NCBI RefSeq assembly: GCF_036287215.1
Contig: NZ_CP142860.1
Span: forward strand, 2,480,001 to 2,544,000
Reading direction: 5' to 3'
Length of the DNA: 64,000 nt
DNA from: Caproiciproducens sp. CPB-2
Lineage (GTDB): Bacteria > Bacillota > Clostridia > Oscillospirales > Acutalibacteraceae
The stretch's first letter is position 1. Every line of letters begins with the position of its first letter. The notes below the pieces were generated by a model that did not search any database, was not told the origin of the DNA, and worked only from the letters and a program-made list of their open reading frames with translations. Made by a program: the position numbers and the translations under genes. Shown piece by piece: positions 34,457 through 43,171 of this stretch.

Positions 34457-34978
34457 TCACTGTTTTTCGAGCAGCTCAATGAACGCCTTCATATATTCCG
34501 GCAAATCCGGCGGGCGGCGGCTGGAAACGATATTGCCGTCCACAACCACCGGAAGGTCGTACCATGCGGCCCCGGCGTGAATCAGGTCGTCCTTGATGCC
34601 CGGAGTGCTCGTGACCTTTTTGCCCCGCAGGATATCCGCGGAAGCCAGGACCCAGCCCGCGTGGCAGATATGCCCGATGGGCTTTTCCCGCCGGTCCATA
34701 GAGCGGACCATTTCCAGCACCTCCGGAAAACGCCTTAATTTATCCGGCGCCCAGCCGCCGGGTACCAAAAGCGCGTCGTAATCCTCAATACGGATATCCC
34801 CGAACGCATAATCGGAAACCGCCGGAACGCCGTACTTGCCGACATACTTTTGGTTTGCCTTTTCGCCGACCAGATGGACGGTGACGCCCTCTTCCCGGAG
34901 CCTCAGCACCGGATACCACAGCTCCAGATCCTCAAAATCGTCCGAAATCAGACAAATGGCTTTCAAGTCCTTTTTCAT
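34457..34978 (-). CDS. DJ-1/PfpI family protein
   Basis: 173 aa. Glutamine-amidotransferase-like fold with the nucleophile elbow IGHICHAGWVLAS (Cys, followed by His) and preceding VPGGWAPDKLR. Members act as deglycases, proteases or stress chaperones. AGGAGGG precedes the ATG. It lies 40 bp upstream of the aldo/keto reductase and may share its transcript; both can act on reactive carbonyls (inference). Confidence 0.92.
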   Translation of the reverse strand: MKKDLKAICLISDDFEDLELWYPVLRLREEGVTVHLVGEKANQKYVGKYGVPAVSDYAFGDIRIEDYDALLVPGGWAPDKLRRFPEVLEMVRSMDRREKPIGHICHAGWVLASADILRGKKVTSTPGIKDDLIHAGAAWYDLPVVVDGNIVSSRRPPDLPEYMKAFIELLEKQ

Positions 34979-35154
34979 GGAAATTCCCTCCTTTTTTTCT
35001 GCTGTTTATGTTGATTATAGTATTGCAGCCCGGATTTAGCAATAAGGAAACAGGGATTTTGTGCGGAACGGGATTTTATTCCGCGGCATATTTATGATAT
35101 CATATAAATAAAAAATAAACCGCCCGACCGGCGGTCAAATCGGAGCGTTATGTT

Positions 35155-35514
35155 ATGGGATGTCTGGGGAATTTGATCTGGTTCGTCTTCGGCGGCCTGA
35201 TTATGGGTTTGAGCTGGCTTCTGGTAGGCATTCTGTGGTGTATTACCATTGTGGGGATTCCCGTCGGGATCCAGTGCTTTAAATTCGCGGAGCTGGCGTT
35301 TTTCCCGTTCGGGAAAGAGGTTTCCTTCGGCGGCGGTGTCGGCTCGTTTTTGCTCAATATCCTGTGGCTCGTCTTCGGCGGTTTCGCGCTGGCGGTGGAA
35401 GCCGCCGCGATCGGCGGGCTGTTCTGCCTGACAATCGTCGGAATTCCTTTCGGGCTGCAGTGCTTCAAGATCGCAAAGCTGGCGCTGATGCCGTTCGGCG
35501 CCTGCGTTCATTAA
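35155..35514 (+). CDS. YccF domain membrane protein
   Basis: 119 aa made of two tandem YccF repeats: WCITIVGIPVGIQCFKFAEL and LTIVGIPFGLQCFKIAKLAL. Each repeat has a hydrophobic hairpin. Function unknown; inner membrane. Monocistronic with a strong terminator. Confidence 0.92.
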   Translation: MGCLGNLIWFVFGGLIMGLSWLLVGILWCITIVGIPVGIQCFKFAELAFFPFGKEVSFGGGVGSFLLNILWLVFGGFALAVEAAAIGGLFCLTIVGIPFGLQCFKIAKLALMPFGACVH

Positions 35515-35539
35515 GAATTTTCAAATATGGCAAAGTGAT

Positions 35540-35570
35540 TTGCGGCTGCGCGGCTTTATCGACTGCCTGA
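35540..35570 (+). repeat. 31-bp dispersed repeat, copy 2
   Basis: Matches 27663-27693 at 27 of 31 positions and, like that copy, sits between a stop codon and a terminator hairpin. Confidence 0.5.
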
Positions 35571-35576
35571 TACACG

Positions 35577-35628
35577 AGAAGCGCGCCTTGAAACGGCTGT
35601 CAGCCAATCAAGGCGCGCTTCTTTTTTT
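35577..35628 (+). terminator. Terminator of the yccF gene
   Basis: Perfect 14-bp stem (AGAAGCGCGCCTTG, 35577-35590, with 35609-35622) followed by a run of seven T. Confidence 0.93.
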
Positions 35629-35681
35629 GAGCCTGCTGCTTTTTGCAATTTGCCATCGCGAATTGATTCAACAGTCCCGTT

Positions 35682-36845
35682 TTAAGAACTCATTCTTTTT
35701 TTCTTCCCCACGACCATGGAGACCGCGAAAAACGCGACTGCGAAGCCTGCCTCAATCAGCATGGCGGTATAGACTTCGGAAAGGCTGGAGAAGCTGAAGC
35801 TGGCCAGCGAGGAAATCCGGTTGTTCGCTTTGACATACCAGTAGGTCGGGGTAAAGCTGGCGATTTTCAAAACGGTGGAATTCAGGAGCTCCTGCGGTAC
35901 GAATACTCCGCTGATAAAGCAGGGACCCAGGGAGACAACGTTGCAGACCGCCGAAATCGCTCCGCGTTCCTTCAGAAGGTTCCCGATAAGAAAGCTGATG
36001 CCGGACATGCTGAGCGTAAACACAAAAGAGTTCAGGACCAGATAAGCCGTGTTCCGGGTCATAATGTTCCGGTAATCCAGCAGGAAACAGAAGCCGACCA
36101 TGACCGCCCAGCAGGCAACGGTAAAAACCAGGTTCGCAAGGATAAACTGGAAATTGATCTTTCCCGCGCTCAGGGGGGAGCAGAAATTTCTGCGGCTCAG
36201 ATCCCGGTCATTGAACACCAGCATGATGGCGGAGACGCCCAGAACGAGCACGGAAGAAAGCGCATAGGCAAGGTAATTGAAGAAATACTCGGAAAAGCCG
36301 TTGTCGGTATCCGGCTGTGCATCTGCTTTCATTGCGACGGGGGTATTGATTTCCATATCCGCTTTCAAATGCCGGACCAGGTCCTCCTGCGTAATGCCGG
36401 GAACCGTTTTTACATAGAGCGCCGCCGTGTTGAAATACTGGTTGATATTTAAATCGATATAGGCGTTGCTGACGGAATTCGGCACGGTGGTCTTCTCGAT
36501 CCGCACGTCTTCTCCCCGCATAAAGCTCTGGGTAAAGCCTTTGGGGATACGGAGAATATAACTGACGGAGCGGAAGAAAAGCGCGTCCTGAAGCTTTTCC
36601 GTTTCGTCCGGGACCTCTACGAAGCTGGCTGTTTTGGCCAGCTCCGCCTGAAAGCCGTCGATCAGAGGGCTGTCTTCTTCGCTGAGAAAGGCGATATCGG
36701 TTTTTTCCTGAGAAAAACCGGTTTCCCGCACTTTTGAGCTGTTCAGCGAGAGAAGCGTGGAGACGGCAAGAAAAACGGCTACATAGATCATCATGGAGGA
36801 CAGATTTTTTTGGATGATTTTCATACAGAGCTTAAAGACTGGCAT
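35682..36845 (-). CDS. ABC-2 type exporter permease (second)
   Basis: 387 aa. One N-terminal helix, a large outer domain (about residues 45-190) and five or six C-terminal helices: the ABC2_membrane_3 layout. The start overlaps the other permease by 14 bp. Together with that permease and the ATPase it forms one exporter of the kind linked to peptide or drug resistance. Confidence 0.9.
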   Translation of the reverse strand: MPVFKLCMKIIQKNLSSMMIYVAVFLAVSTLLSLNSSKVRETGFSQEKTDIAFLSEEDSPLIDGFQAELAKTASFVEVPDETEKLQDALFFRSVSYILRIPKGFTQSFMRGEDVRIEKTTVPNSVSNAYIDLNINQYFNTAALYVKTVPGITQEDLVRHLKADMEINTPVAMKADAQPDTDNGFSEYFFNYLAYALSSVLVLGVSAIMLVFNDRDLSRRNFCSPLSAGKINFQFILANLVFTVACWAVMVGFCFLLDYRNIMTRNTAYLVLNSFVFTLSMSGISFLIGNLLKERGAISAVCNVVSLGPCFISGVFVPQELLNSTVLKIASFTPTYWYVKANNRISSLASFSFSSLSEVYTAMLIEAGFAVAFFAVSMVVGKKKRMSS

Positions 36846-37971
36846 ATTTCTGCCTCCTTATCATGAAATACGACCCCAGGCAGAACAGCAGCGCATAAGC
36901 GCAGACCGCCGCCATATTCCACCCGTACCGGGTCATGACGTCGTAATAGTACAGGGAGTAAAAGGCGTCTGTAAGCAGGTTCACCGGATTCAGGTAAGAG
37001 AGAACCGGCGCGTTCTGCGCGACGATATACTTCATATCCTCGAACATCATTCCCGCCAGAAACGAACCGGCCATGCTGACCGCCAGCAGAACCGCTACCT
37101 TGATTCCCTCCCCTTTTTTTACCAGCGCACTGACAAAGGCGCCGAAGGAAACGCCCAGCACACTGCCGGCGAAGGTCGTCAGAAGGACAAAAAGGCTTTT
37201 AGGCCCAAAGTCGATTTTCAGCCCGAAATACAGATAGGCGAGAAGCACCAGCATCTCCGAGAAATGGAGCAGGATTGCCGCGCACACATTGTAAAGAAAG
37301 ATTTTCAGCTTATGGACCGGGGCCACGTTGACGCGTGCCGCCCGCTGCGAAAGATCGGCCTGAACGTCCGCTACTTCCTTCAGCCCCAGGAAGCCGCCGT
37401 ACAGGCAGCTCATGGCGATCAGGGAGTAAAAATAATTGAGCACATTGTTCGGCTCCGCGCTGCTGCCGGAAACCTCCCGGGTGTATTCTCCGCGGGCGGA
37501 AACGGCGTCGATCAACCCGTCTTTAATGGAAGCGGGGTTCTCCCTGACAATCGAGGCCACCGCGGAGGACGTCTGGCTGTAGCTGTTCAGGAAAGCCCGG
37601 ACAATGTTCTGGCTGAGGCCCGATTCCCGGACCGTCATCCCGATCTCCGTACCCACCGTAACGTACGCCTTGATTTTCCCGTCGTCAAGCAGCTTTTTCG
37701 CCTTTTCCCCATCGGTTTTTGTCAGGTTGAAAATCCGGTCTTCCCCTTGGGAGACTTCCTCCAGCACCGACTGAAAATCCTTGTTCTGCCGGTACCGGTC
37801 GTTGTCCACCACGGCGATATCGATGGGATGAAAGGCTTCCGTATTGTTCAGATTGGACAAAGCCATATTGAAGAAGGTGGCAAGCAGCAGCGGGAAAAGC
37901 AGGGTCCAGAACATCATCTGCCTGTCGCGGATCAGGCATTTCAGCCTTGCCGTGAAAAGATGCTGAAACAT
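36832..37971 (-). CDS. ABC-2 type exporter permease (first)
   Basis: 379 aa with the same ABC2_membrane_3 layout (N-terminal WTLLFPLLLATFFNMALS, outer domain, then five or six helices). It begins 11 bp after the ATPase stop and overlaps the second permease, implying a heterodimeric membrane part. Confidence 0.9.
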   Translation of the reverse strand: MFQHLFTARLKCLIRDRQMMFWTLLFPLLLATFFNMALSNLNNTEAFHPIDIAVVDNDRYRQNKDFQSVLEEVSQGEDRIFNLTKTDGEKAKKLLDDGKIKAYVTVGTEIGMTVRESGLSQNIVRAFLNSYSQTSSAVASIVRENPASIKDGLIDAVSARGEYTREVSGSSAEPNNVLNYFYSLIAMSCLYGGFLGLKEVADVQADLSQRAARVNVAPVHKLKIFLYNVCAAILLHFSEMLVLLAYLYFGLKIDFGPKSLFVLLTTFAGSVLGVSFGAFVSALVKKGEGIKVAVLLAVSMAGSFLAGMMFEDMKYIVAQNAPVLSYLNPVNLLTDAFYSLYYYDVMTRYGWNMAAVCAYALLFCLGSYFMIRRQKYASL

Positions 37972-37982
37972 TCTTCTCCCCC

Positions 37983-38915
37983 CTAATCCCTGAGCTGTTT
38001 TCCGGTGATTTCCAGAAACACGTCGTTGAGGGTGGGCAGCTCGGAATAAATCTTCCCGAAGGTGATCTCATTCTTTTTCAGAAAATCCAGTACGGCTTCC
38101 AGGTTGTTCTGCCCCTTCCCGGACTTTACGACCAGCAGATGGTCGCGGTACTCGGCGGAAACGATATTCGGGAGTTTTTTCAGGGCCGCCAGATGTTCCT
38201 CACGGAGAGAGAAGGTCTCGACCGTGATTTTCTCCCCGAGCGTGATCATGGCCTTCAGTTCTTCCTTGGTGCCGTCGGCGATCATCCTGCCCTTATCTAA
38301 AATCATGATCCTGGTACAGATCTGTTCCACTTCCTCCATATAATGGGAAGTATAGACAATGGTGGCGCCTTCCCGGTTCAGCCGCACAATGCCCTCCAGA
38401 ATATTGTTCCGGCTCTGGGGATCGACCGCCACCGTCGGTTCGTCCAGAATGATCAGCTTCGGCCGGTGCGCGATTCCGCAGGCGATGTTCAGCCGGCGAA
38501 GCAGGCCGCCGCTCAGCTTTTTGGGATAAAACTTCCGAAAATCGTTCAGCCCTACAAAATCGATGGCGTCTTCCACCAGCTTTTTTCTTTTTGCTTTGTC
38601 CGGGACATACAGCCCGCAGAAATAATCGATGTTTTCGTACACTGTCAGTTCCTCGAACACGGCGACATTCTGCATGATGATTCCGATGTCCCGTTTGATG
38701 TCGTAAGCGTCCGGAGCCATGGGCCGGTCAAAAATTTCAATTTCGCCCTTGTCGTATTTTAAAAGGGATAAAATACAGTTGATGGCCGTCGTCTTTCCGG
38801 AGCCGTTCGGCCCGAGCAGCCCGAATATTTCCCCTTCCTTTACTTTTAGCGAAAGATGATCCAGCGCGACCAGATCGCCGTATCTCTTCACCAGATTGTT
38901 CACCCTGATAATCAT
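37983..38915 (-). CDS. ABC exporter ATP-binding protein
   Basis: 310 aa. Walker A GPNGSGKTTAI, signature LSGGLLRRLNIA, Walker B LIILDEPTVAVDPQ and a switch His (YTSHYMEEVEQ) are intact. The C-terminal extension is typical of DrrA/CcmA-like drug and antibiotic exporters. It is first in the three-gene operon and runs divergently from the NarL-type two-component genes, which probably control it. Confidence 0.93.
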   Translation of the reverse strand: MIIRVNNLVKRYGDLVALDHLSLKVKEGEIFGLLGPNGSGKTTAINCILSLLKYDKGEIEIFDRPMAPDAYDIKRDIGIIMQNVAVFEELTVYENIDYFCGLYVPDKAKRKKLVEDAIDFVGLNDFRKFYPKKLSGGLLRRLNIACGIAHRPKLIILDEPTVAVDPQSRNNILEGIVRLNREGATIVYTSHYMEEVEQICTRIMILDKGRMIADGTKEELKAMITLGEKITVETFSLREEHLAALKKLPNIVSAEYRDHLLVVKSGKGQNNLEAVLDFLKKNEITFGKIYSELPTLNDVFLEITGKQLRD

Positions 38916-39037
38916 AAGCGGAACCTCCTTGTTTTCATGCTCCTATTTTAGCGCATAATAACGGGGATGATCAGTGCCGCCTGTCAGTGTTTTCCGTGAC
39001 AGATGTCATGTTCTTCCGTGATCCCCGTAAATTGCGA

Positions 39038-39066
39038 TTGTGAACCGGAAAGAAAGATGTTACTAT
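39038..39066 (+). promoter_or_regulatory. Promoter of the NarL-type two-component genes
   Basis: TTGTGA (39038-39043), 17 bases, TACTAT (39061-39066). Confidence 0.65.
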
Positions 39067-39115
39067 AAAAGAAACGACGGGCCGTCCGAATGGAAGATAG
39101 GAGGAGTTGGCCGTA

Positions 39116-40183
39116 ATGATTCTCATCGATAAAATCATCCTTCTGATCTGCTGCTTTGTCCTTTACCTGTGCGAGCCCGGTTTCGGCGCAAGCGTGGTGC
39201 CGGTGCTGACCGCCGTTGTTTTCACGTGCTTCCTGAGCTATTTTGAAAAACCGGTTCTTCGGGCCGTGCTGACCGGCGGATTTATTGCGGCAAGCGTATT
39301 TCTTCCCGGACTGACCGTATTTCTTCCGCTGATCTGTTACGACCTGCTGTTCGAAAGATTCCAGTTTCTCTGTCTGGCCGCGCTGATCCCACTCGTTTTT
39401 CTCTGGCAGGGCGCGGGCACTGCCGTCAGTGCGGCAACGGCCATTCTCTTTCTGCTCTGTGTATTGCTGAAATACCGTACCGCCCGGCTGGAAAAGCTGA
39501 GATCGGATTACAACGATCTGCGCGACACCACAAAGGAAATGACGCTCCTGCTGAACCAGCAGAACAGTGACCTGCTGGAAAAGCAGGATTATGAAGTCAG
39601 CATCGCCACCCTGAACGAGCGCAACCGCATCGCGCGGGAAATTCACGATAATGTGGGGCATCTGCTGTCCAGCTCTCTGCTGCAGATCGGCGCGCTGCTC
39701 GCCGTCAACAAGGATGAAAAGGCGAAGGAAAACCTGCTGGCGGTAAAAGACACCCTGACGCGGGCCATGGAAAGCATCCGCTCCAGCGTACACAACCTGT
39801 ACGACGAATCCATCGACCTGTACGGACAGATGGAAGAACTGGCGCGTAACTTCACTTTCTGCGAGCTGAGCCTGGACTACGACATTCACAGCAACCCGGA
39901 CATCCGGCTGAAATACGCGTTCCTTTCCATTGTAAAGGAGGCGCTGGCAAACATCATCCGGCACTCCGACGCAAGCCGGGCGAGCATCACCTGCCGGGAA
40001 CATCCCGCGCTTTATCAGCTGATTATAGAAGACAACGGGACCGTGAAAAATCACGACGCGGGAAGCGGGATCGGCCTGAAAAACATCACCGACCGGGTGG
40101 ACGCTTTTCACGGAAACATCAATATTATGACCGATCACGGCTTTAAAATTTTTATCACTATCCCGAAGGAGGCGGCAAATTGA
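39116..40183 (+). CDS. Sensor histidine kinase, NarL-partner (HisKA_3) type
   Basis: 355 aa. Four or so N-terminal transmembrane helices with little outer domain are followed by the HisKA_3 dimerisation motif ERNRIAREIHDNVGHLLSSS (His177) and a HATPase domain (EDNGTVKNHDAGSGIGLKN). The start at 39116 suits the AGGAGG upstream better than a TTG at 39107. The lack of an outer sensor resembles intramembrane-sensing kinases that respond to envelope damage or to the adjacent exporter (inference). Confidence 0.92.
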   Translation: MILIDKIILLICCFVLYLCEPGFGASVVPVLTAVVFTCFLSYFEKPVLRAVLTGGFIAASVFLPGLTVFLPLICYDLLFERFQFLCLAALIPLVFLWQGAGTAVSAATAILFLLCVLLKYRTARLEKLRSDYNDLRDTTKEMTLLLNQQNSDLLEKQDYEVSIATLNERNRIAREIHDNVGHLLSSSLLQIGALLAVNKDEKAKENLLAVKDTLTRAMESIRSSVHNLYDESIDLYGQMEELARNFTFCELSLDYDIHSNPDIRLKYAFLSIVKEALANIIRHSDASRASITCREHPALYQLIIEDNGTVKNHDAGSGIGLKNITDRVDAFHGNINIMTDHGFKIFITIPKEAAN

Positions 40184-40803
40184 TAAGAGTACTGATTGTG
40201 GACGACGACAGGCTCGTTTCAAGTTCGCTCAAAACCATTCTCGAAGCGGACGGCGATATCGAGGTGGTGGGAACGGGCGCCAGCGGCAGTCAGGCGATCG
40301 CGCTGTTCGGCGAGTGCAGGCCGGACATCCTGCTGATGGATATCCGCATGGACGGCATGACCGGCATTGAGGTAGCCGAAATTCTGCTGAAACGGGACCC
40401 CGGCACGAAAATCCTGTTTTTGACCACCTTCTCCGACGATGATTACATCATCAAGGCGCTGCGGATCGGCGCGAAGGGCTATCTTTTAAAACAGAATTTT
40501 GAAAGCATCGTGCCTTCCATCAAGACGGTCGCGATCGGACAGCGGGTGTTCGGGGATGAAATCATCACCAGAATCCCCGCCATGCTCAGCGGCAGCCCGA
40601 AGGACGATTTCAAAGAATTCGGCCTGAGTGAAAAAGAAACGGAAATCATCACACAGGTCGCAAACGGCCTGTCCAATAAAGAAATCGCGGAAACCCTGTT
40701 TTTGAGCGAGGGAACCGTGCGCAATTACATCAGCGTCATCCTCGAAAAACTTGGGCTCCGCGACAGAACGCAGCTTGCCATTTTCTATTATAAGCATTCC
40801 TGA
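40180..40803 (+). CDS. Response regulator, NarL/LuxR family
   Basis: 207 aa. Receiver domain with Asp54 (DILLMDIRMDGMTG) and a C-terminal LuxR helix-turn-helix (LSEKETEIITQVANGLSNKE). The TTG start overlaps the kinase stop (TTGA), giving tight coupling. The likely target is the divergent ABC exporter operon. Confidence 0.95.
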   Translation: MIRVLIVDDDRLVSSSLKTILEADGDIEVVGTGASGSQAIALFGECRPDILLMDIRMDGMTGIEVAEILLKRDPGTKILFLTTFSDDDYIIKALRIGAKGYLLKQNFESIVPSIKTVAIGQRVFGDEIITRIPAMLSGSPKDDFKEFGLSEKETEIITQVANGLSNKEIAETLFLSEGTVRNYISVILEKLGLRDRTQLAIFYYKHS

Positions 40804-40821
40804 CCTTCCGTTTTCTCCGCA

Positions 40822-42573
40822 TTACTCCAGGCAGCAGGAGCTTCCGTTCTGCTGCTTGCTTTTCTTTTTTATTTTCGCCAGTTCCTCCGTCAGCTCCTGC
40901 ATCGTGCCGAAGCGGCGGGTGCGGTTGCTTACTCCCGCAACGGACAGGGAAATCAGCGGAAATTTTTCCAGCTCCCCCCGCCTGTTTTCCGCGAGGATAT
41001 ATCCGTTTTGGATATCCCTCGGATTATAGTACTGCAGCACGTTTTTATCAAAATCTTTGATGATTTTGGCACACAGGCTGCCGCAGCTGAAACCGCTCAG
41101 CACCGCCACGAAATCGTCTCCGCCCACATGGCCGGCAAACTGCTTTTCCGGCACATGGGATACGATCGTTTTCGCAAGCAGCTTGATGATCCTGTCCCCG
41201 TTTTCAAAGCCGTAAACGTCGTTATAGGCCTTGAAATTATCGATATCGAAATAGATGACGCTGTAGGGCGTATCTCTTTCGATACAGGCCCGGATTTTCT
41301 GCTCGATCACCAGATTCCCGGGCAGGCCGGTCAGGGGATTCTGATATTTCGCGTTCGCCACTTCGATTTCCGTGGTCTTTTCCAGAAGGTCCTTGATGGT
41401 GACGGTCCCCAGATATTTTTCATCCATGGTCACGACGATAAAGTCATACAGCTTTTCCGGAGGGCGGGACATGGCGATGTGCGAAACGTCGCTGATCGGG
41501 GTGTCTTGGGCCACCGCTAAAAACTGCCGGTCCATCAGGCAGGAAACCGGCCTTTTCTGGTTCAGGCTGAACCCGTACCGTCCGCTGAGCTTGAGCACCA
41601 GATTGGCCTTTGTCACCACGCCCAGCACCGTGCCGTCTTCCACCACGCACATTCCGAAGGACGACGGGTCCTTTTTGAGCTCCTCGAAAACATCCTCCAC
41701 CTTTGCTTCCGGGGAAATCGTTTTGGTCTGTGTGCAGATATTCTGGATATAGATATTGCTGGCCTGACTGCCCAGAACATGGTTTTTCCGGCGGTTGGCC
41801 TCGATGATGAAGCCAAGGACGTCGGGCGCGGGCTCCTTCATCTGCTCGTCCGGCCGCTGCAGATAGTATCCCTGTGCGTACTGCACGCCCAGATCGATCA
41901 GGGTGGCGAGTTCCTCCTGGGTTTCCACCCCCTCCGCGACGAGGCTGATATTGGCCACGTGAGAAAGCTCCGTCATGCTTTTTACAAGGGCAAACTTAAT
42001 GCTGTCCTTGTCGATATTGCGGATGAGGTTCATATCCAGCTTGATGTAGTGCGGGTTGATGTCGCTGATCAGGTTCAGCCCGGAATACCCGGCGCCCGCG
42101 TCATCGATGGCGATTTTGTAGTTCTGGTCCTTATAATGGGAAACGGCCCCGTGAAAGGCATCCATATCGGAGGCCGCGTTCCGCTCCGTGATTTCAAAAA
42201 TGATATCCTCCGGCACCGCGCCGTAATTTTTCAGATATTCCTTGGTAAAGCCCTGCCTGAATTTCGCGTCGTGCATCACATCGGGATTTACATTGAGAAA
42301 AAGCTTCTTTTTCAGCGTGATCCCCGTCTTCAGATAGGCTGTCTGGAGCGCCGTGGACCGGCAGAGAAGCTCCAGGTCCCAGAGGCGGCTGCTTTCCCCG
42401 GCGATCCGGAACAGTTCCTCGGGATTTGCGATGGCGCTCTCACAGGTAACTCTGCTCAACGCCTCATATCCGATAACGGAACCGTCGCGCAGGGATACGA
42501 TGGGCTGAAAAACAGTCTTTATATATTTCCCGTCGATAATTTTATCCAGTTCCGATTTCATTTTCTCATCCAT
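40822..42573 (-). CDS. EAL-CBS-GGDEF c-di-GMP signalling protein
   Basis: 583 aa, cytoplasmic. An N-terminal EAL phosphodiesterase domain (about 13-245; YEALSRV; FEITERN; DDAGAGYSG) is followed by a CBS pair (about 265-395) and a C-terminal GGDEF domain with GGDDF (about 410-565). All parts of both catalytic sites visible to me are kept, so it may break down and make c-di-GMP, with the CBS pair sensing a nucleotide. It is monocistronic. Confidence 0.9.
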   Translation of the reverse strand: MDEKMKSELDKIIDGKYIKTVFQPIVSLRDGSVIGYEALSRVTCESAIANPEELFRIAGESSRLWDLELLCRSTALQTAYLKTGITLKKKLFLNVNPDVMHDAKFRQGFTKEYLKNYGAVPEDIIFEITERNAASDMDAFHGAVSHYKDQNYKIAIDDAGAGYSGLNLISDINPHYIKLDMNLIRNIDKDSIKFALVKSMTELSHVANISLVAEGVETQEELATLIDLGVQYAQGYYLQRPDEQMKEPAPDVLGFIIEANRRKNHVLGSQASNIYIQNICTQTKTISPEAKVEDVFEELKKDPSSFGMCVVEDGTVLGVVTKANLVLKLSGRYGFSLNQKRPVSCLMDRQFLAVAQDTPISDVSHIAMSRPPEKLYDFIVVTMDEKYLGTVTIKDLLEKTTEIEVANAKYQNPLTGLPGNLVIEQKIRACIERDTPYSVIYFDIDNFKAYNDVYGFENGDRIIKLLAKTIVSHVPEKQFAGHVGGDDFVAVLSGFSCGSLCAKIIKDFDKNVLQYYNPRDIQNGYILAENRRGELEKFPLISLSVAGVSNRTRRFGTMQELTEELAKIKKKSKQQNGSSCCLE

Positions 42574-42868
42574 ACTCTTTTCTGGCTACCTCCAAAACAG
42601 ATTGTTGATCCATGATGGTACCGTCTGCCGCCGAAAAAAAACGGCGGCCTGTTTCTTTGGAACATCATGCCTGCCATCTATACAATATCGCCTGAACCCG
42701 CGCTGTTTCATTAGGATTCGATTAAAAACTGTTAAATTTTTCAAAAATTTCATCAGTCCCAATTCTAACAGGAAACGGGCATAAAATCAAACATTGGGAG
42801 CAAAATATAACCAACATTTAACAATTCCCCGGTGGATTCCGCGCGGCGGATTCCATAAAAGGGGATGT

Positions 42869-42897
42869 TTGACTTTTTTTGATTCCTGTGCTATGAT
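42869..42897 (+). promoter_or_regulatory. Promoter of ileS and its T-box leader
   Basis: TTGACT (42869-42874), 17 bases, TATGAT (42892-42897), about 275 bases before the ileS start. Confidence 0.8.
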
Positions 42898-42904
42898 TAA
42901 TTCC

Positions 42905-43152
42905 TGAAAATATGACAAAAACGTTGAAAGAGACAGTAGGATTCAGACAAAAAGCAAAGCGAGCCGGTGACAGTGAGAGTCCGGCCTGAGTCGTTTACTT
43001 CCGAACATCACTCTCGAGTTCCGGGCTGAAAGAGTTCTTCGACTAAGCTTTGGCGGTTTTCCCCCGTTACCGGGAGCACATATGACAGTATGCTGCAATA
43101 GGTGGTATAACGAAGCGAAGCCTTCGTCCTGTTCTCAGGGCGGAGGTTTTTT
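42905..43152 (+). ncRNA. T-box riboswitch (isoleucine) controlling ileS
   Basis: The leader between promoter and ileS has the T-box layout: Stem I segments with GAGCCGG...CCGGC, a candidate specifier ATC (43007-43009, Ile codon), the T-box sequence AATAGGTGGTATAACG (43098-43113) and a terminator stem (CCTTCGTCCT, 43121-43130, with 43137-43146) followed by six T. Uncharged tRNA-Ile should favour the antiterminator and raise ileS expression. Confidence 0.9.
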
Positions 43153-43171
43153 ATTTTGGGAGGTTTCAGCA

